Source: Prevotellaceae bacterium (GTDB lineage: Bacteria; Bacteroidota; Bacteroidia; Bacteroidales; UBA932). Taken from it: a stretch of DNA of 6,858 bases. Below the pieces are notes generated by a model that made no database searches, had not been told where the DNA came from, and saw only the letters and a list, made by a program, of their open reading frames with translations. The translations under genes and the position numbers were made by a program. Location of the stretch: positions 1 through 6,858 of the forward strand of contig JAITVR010000098.1 in NCBI GenBank assembly GCA_031285695.1, given 5' to 3'. Positions 4,358 through 6,858 of this stretch are shown here, in pieces. The first letter of the stretch is position 1, and the number at the start of each line of letters is the position of its first letter.

Positions 4358-6858
4358 ATGGAAAACACAAACGATACCGAACAAGAAGAGGTGGTAGCTA
4401 CCACCAACAGCAAAGACCACGAGCGATTTGCCAAGCTTACCGAGGTGGACGACAGCAAAAAATTTCGCCTCACAGGCATGTACAAGGACTGGTTTTTGGA
4501 CTACGCCTCGTACGTAATTCTGGAGCGCGCCGTGCCGCACCTCAACGATGGGCTGAAGCCTGTGCAACGCCGCATAATGCACTCCATGAAGCGCATGGAC
4601 GATGGGCGCTTCAACAAGGTAGCCAACATCATTGGGCACACCATGCAGTTTCATCCGCACGGCGATGCCTCCATTGGCGATGCGCTGGTGCAGCTCGGGC
4701 AAAAGGATTTGCTGGTTGAAACGCAGGGCAACTGGGGCAACATTTTTACCGGCGATGGCGCGGCCGCTCCGCGCTACATTGAGGCGCGGCTCTCGCACTT
4801 TGCGCTCGATATTGCCTTCAACAGCAAAACCACCGAGTGGATGGCCTCGTATGACGGGCGCAACCAAGAACCGGTTACGCTGCCCGTAAAATTTCCGCTG
4901 CTGCTGGCGCAAGGCGTAGAGGGCATTGCCGTTGGCTTAGCTTCAAAAATTCTGCCGCATAACTTCAACGAGCTGATTGAGGCAAGCATTGCGCACCTGC
5001 GCGGCAAAAGTTTTGAGCTGTACCCCGACTTCCCCACCGGCGGCTTGGCCGATGCCTCGCGCTACAACGATGGCCTGCGCGGCGGTGCGGTGCGAGTGCG
5101 CGCACGCATTAGCAAGCGCGACAGCAAAACGCTTGCCATTACCGATATTCCTTTTGGGAAAACAAGCACCACGCTCATAGAAAGCATACTGAAGGCAAAC
5201 GAAAAAAGCAAAATAAAAATCCGCAAGGTGGACGACAACACCGCCGCCGATGTGGAAATACTGGTGCACCTGCACAACGATGTTTCGGCCGACAAAACCA
5301 TTGATGCGCTATACGCATTCACGGATTGTGAGATTTCTATTTCGCCCAACTCCTGCGTAATTATTGACAACAAGCCCGCCTTTATGGGCGTGAGCGAAAT
5401 ACTGAAGCACAACACGCAGCGCACCATGCAAATGCTACAACAGGAGCTGCAAATTCGCATGAGCGAGCTGGAGTCCGATTGGCACTATTCTTCTTTAGAA
5501 AAAATATTTTTTGAGCAGCGCATATATAAGGAGCTGGAAAAAGACAGCGCCACTTGGGAAGCGCAGCTTGCGGCCATTGAGGCTTCGCTCAACAAATTCC
5601 GCCGGCAGCTCAAGCGCGATATTTTGCCCGAAGATGTAGCCCGCCTGTGCGAAAAACCGGTGCGAAAAATATCGAAATTCGACATTAAAGCGGCCGATGA
5701 GCACATAAAAAATGTGGAGGCGGAAATGGACGAGGTGCAAAACCACCTTGCCAACTTGGTGGACTACACCGTGGCCTACTACAAAAATATTCAGAAAAAA
5801 TACGGCAAAAATCGCGACCGAAAAACGCAGCTGGGCAGCTTTGAAACCATTGAAGCCACTCAAGTTGCGGTAGCCAATGCCAAGCTGTACGCCAACAAGA
5901 AGGAAGGCTTTGTGGGCATGGACCTAAAGCGCGATGATGACGCGGAATTTGTGGCAGAATGCTCGGACATTGACGATGTGGTGGTATTTTTGAAAAGCGG
6001 AAAATACCTTGTTTCAAAAATATCGGACAAGGCATTTTTTGGCAAAGATATTTTGCACGTAGGCGTATTCAAAAAGAACGACACGCGCACCGTTTACAAC
6101 GTTGCCTACCGCGATGGGCGCATGGGTCCCATTATGTACAAGCGGTTCAACGTTACGGGCATCATTCGCGACAAGGAGTACGACATGACCAAGGGCGAAG
6201 AAGGCTCGGAAATTCTTTGGTTTTCGGCCAACCGCAACGGCGAAGCCGAGAAGCTACGCGTATATTTAAAGCCTCGTCCAAGGTTGAAAAACTTGGTGCT
6301 CGATTTGGATTTTAGCACCATCGATATTAAGGGGCGCGGCGCGCAGGGCAATATTTTTACGCGCTACGCCATTCACAAAATTCAGCTCAAGGAGAAAGGT
6401 GTTTCGACCTTGGGCGGACAAAAAACTTGGTTTGACCCCGCCACCAAACGCTTGAATACCGAGGAGCGCGGCATTTGGCTGGGCGAATTTTTTGAGGGCG
6501 ATAAGCTGCTTGCCATGACCAAATCAGGGCTGTTTTACACTACCAACTTCGACCTGGTAAACCGCTACGACGAGGATTTGGGCTACATCAAAAAGTTTGA
6601 CCCGCAGCAAATTTTCAGCGCCGTGTACTTCGATGCCGAGCAAAAGTTGTACTACATAAAGCGCTTCACGCTCGAAACCTCCATCAATCCGCAAAGCTTC
6701 GTTGACGAGGACAATAAGGACTCGTACTTGGTGGCGCTCAACGCCGACGATTTTCCGCAGCTCGAAGTTATTTTTGGCGGCAAGCACGCCAAGCGCGAGG
6801 CGGAGTACATTGATGTTTCGGAGTTCATTAGCGTAAAAAGTTTTCGCGCCAAAGGCAA
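4358..6858 (+). CDS. parC: DNA topoisomerase IV subunit A (3'-truncated)
   Basis: The DNA-cleaving subunit of type IIA topoisomerase, working with ParE to separate daughter chromosomes. The ATG at 4358 opens a frame running without a stop to the window edge: 833 codons plus 2 bases. An in-frame TAA directly precedes the ATG, so no longer start exists. In order: an acidic N-terminal tail (1-35); the winged-helix cleavage domain with LKPVQRRI (66-73), HPHGDASIGDA (99-109) and the catalytic Tyr140 in APRYIEAR; the tower start with GVEGIAVGLA (186-195); a coiled-coil arm with a long charged helical stretch (about 356-480); and a C-terminal beta-pinwheel region (about 500 on). The pinwheel has KGRGAQGN (658-665) rather than a full GyrA box, favouring ParC over GyrA. 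Usual length is about 900 residues, so perhaps 60-90 are missing. It probably shares transcription with the nitroreductase gene; no separate promoter is seen. Confidence 0.93.
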   Translation, partial: MENTNDTEQEEVVATTNSKDHERFAKLTEVDDSKKFRLTGMYKDWFLDYASYVILERAVPHLNDGLKPVQRRIMHSMKRMDDGRFNKVANIIGHTMQFHPHGDASIGDALVQLGQKDLLVETQGNWGNIFTGDGAAAPRYIEARLSHFALDIAFNSKTTEWMASYDGRNQEPVTLPVKFPLLLAQGVEGIAVGLASKILPHNFNELIEASIAHLRGKSFELYPDFPTGGLADASRYNDGLRGGAVRVRARISKRDSKTLAITDIPFGKTSTTLIESILKANEKSKIKIRKVDDNTAADVEILVHLHNDVSADKTIDALYAFTDCEISISPNSCVIIDNKPAFMGVSEILKHNTQRTMQMLQQELQIRMSELESDWHYSSLEKIFFEQRIYKELEKDSATWEAQLAAIEASLNKFRRQLKRDILPEDVARLCEKPVRKISKFDIKAADEHIKNVEAEMDEVQNHLANLVDYTVAYYKNIQKKYGKNRDRKTQLGSFETIEATQVAVANAKLYANKKEGFVGMDLKRDDDAEFVAECSDIDDVVVFLKSGKYLVSKISDKAFFGKDILHVGVFKKNDTRTVYNVAYRDGRMGPIMYKRFNVTGIIRDKEYDMTKGEEGSEILWFSANRNGEAEKLRVYLKPRPRLKNLVLDLDFSTIDIKGRGAQGNIFTRYAIHKIQLKEKGVSTLGGQKTWFDPATKRLNTEERGIWLGEFFEGDKLLAMTKSGLFYTTNFDLVNRYDEDLGYIKKFDPQQIFSAVYFDAEQKLYYIKRFTLETSINPQSFVDEDNKDSYLVALNADDFPQLEVIFGGKHAKREAEYIDVSEFISVKSFRAKG

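Noticed and set aside
4309..4719. 136-codon plus-strand ORF starting in the heptamer array
   Set aside because: Overlaps the start of parC in another frame; its product is Arg/His-rich low-complexity sequence, while the parC frame carries the conserved topoisomerase motifs.
4352..4912. 186-codon minus-strand ORF opposite parC
   Set aside because: Antisense shadow of the ParC cleavage domain, including its catalytic tyrosine region.
5495..5863. Minus-strand ORFs opposite the parC coiled-coil region
   Set aside because: No domain or signal; the parC frame is open and continuous on the plus strand.
4358..6858. Possible frameshift or in-frame stop in parC
   Set aside because: I read all 833 codons in frame; none is a stop and the domains run in the normal order.
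4358..6858. GyrA instead of ParC
   Set aside because: The GyrA box is not present in full, and the core motifs fit the Bacteroidota topoisomerase IV A form better; the truncated C-terminus leaves a little doubt.

Overview
The window looks like a chromosomal segment from a member of the Bacteroidota, probably Bacteroidales-like and likely uncultured. Three things suggest this. The lysyl-tRNA synthetase carries the long C-terminal extension I associate with that phylum. The topoisomerase IV A subunit has the Bacteroidota-type HPHGDASIGDA / APRYIEAR core. Two promoters match the Bacteroidota consensus (TTG, 19-20 nt, TAnnTTTG), and no start codon has a clear Shine-Dalgarno sequence. These assignments rest on recalled family features, not on a search.

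Layout, left to right. (1) 1-1272, +: lysS, missing its 5' end. (2) 1273-1391: a gap filled by an inverted array of 9-nt units. (3) 1392-2543, +: lpxB (lipid A disaccharide synthase), whose sequence reads more like the alphaproteobacterial type than the usual Bacteroidota type. (4) 2544-2707: a convergent gap with a C/G-run hairpin and a 32-nt imperfect inverted repeat. (5) 2708-3292, -: a small exported outer-membrane beta-barrel protein. (6) 3293-3657: a 365-bp divergent regulatory region. It has two outward promoters with identical TATCTTTG -7 boxes, AT-rich short repeats between them, and a terminator-like hairpin inside the leftward leader, so an attenuated leader or a roughly 155-nt small RNA is possible. 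(7) 3658-4290, +: a nitroreductase-family flavoprotein with an N-terminal membrane segment. (8) 4291-4357: a gap filled by an inverted array of 7-nt units, ending 4 nt before the next start codon. (9) 4358-6858, +: parC, open in frame for 833 codons and cut by the window's right edge.

The genes are mostly housekeeping (translation, lipid A synthesis, chromosome decatenation) plus two envelope or redox proteins; they do not form one pathway. The most unusual content lies between the genes. Every intergenic gap holds an inverted-repeat structure, and two (1281-1352 and 4294-4353) share one architecture built from unrelated units: several short tandem units facing inverted copies of the same units. 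I see no CRISPR array, tRNA, rRNA, transposase or phage gene, and no new multi-gene system is evident.
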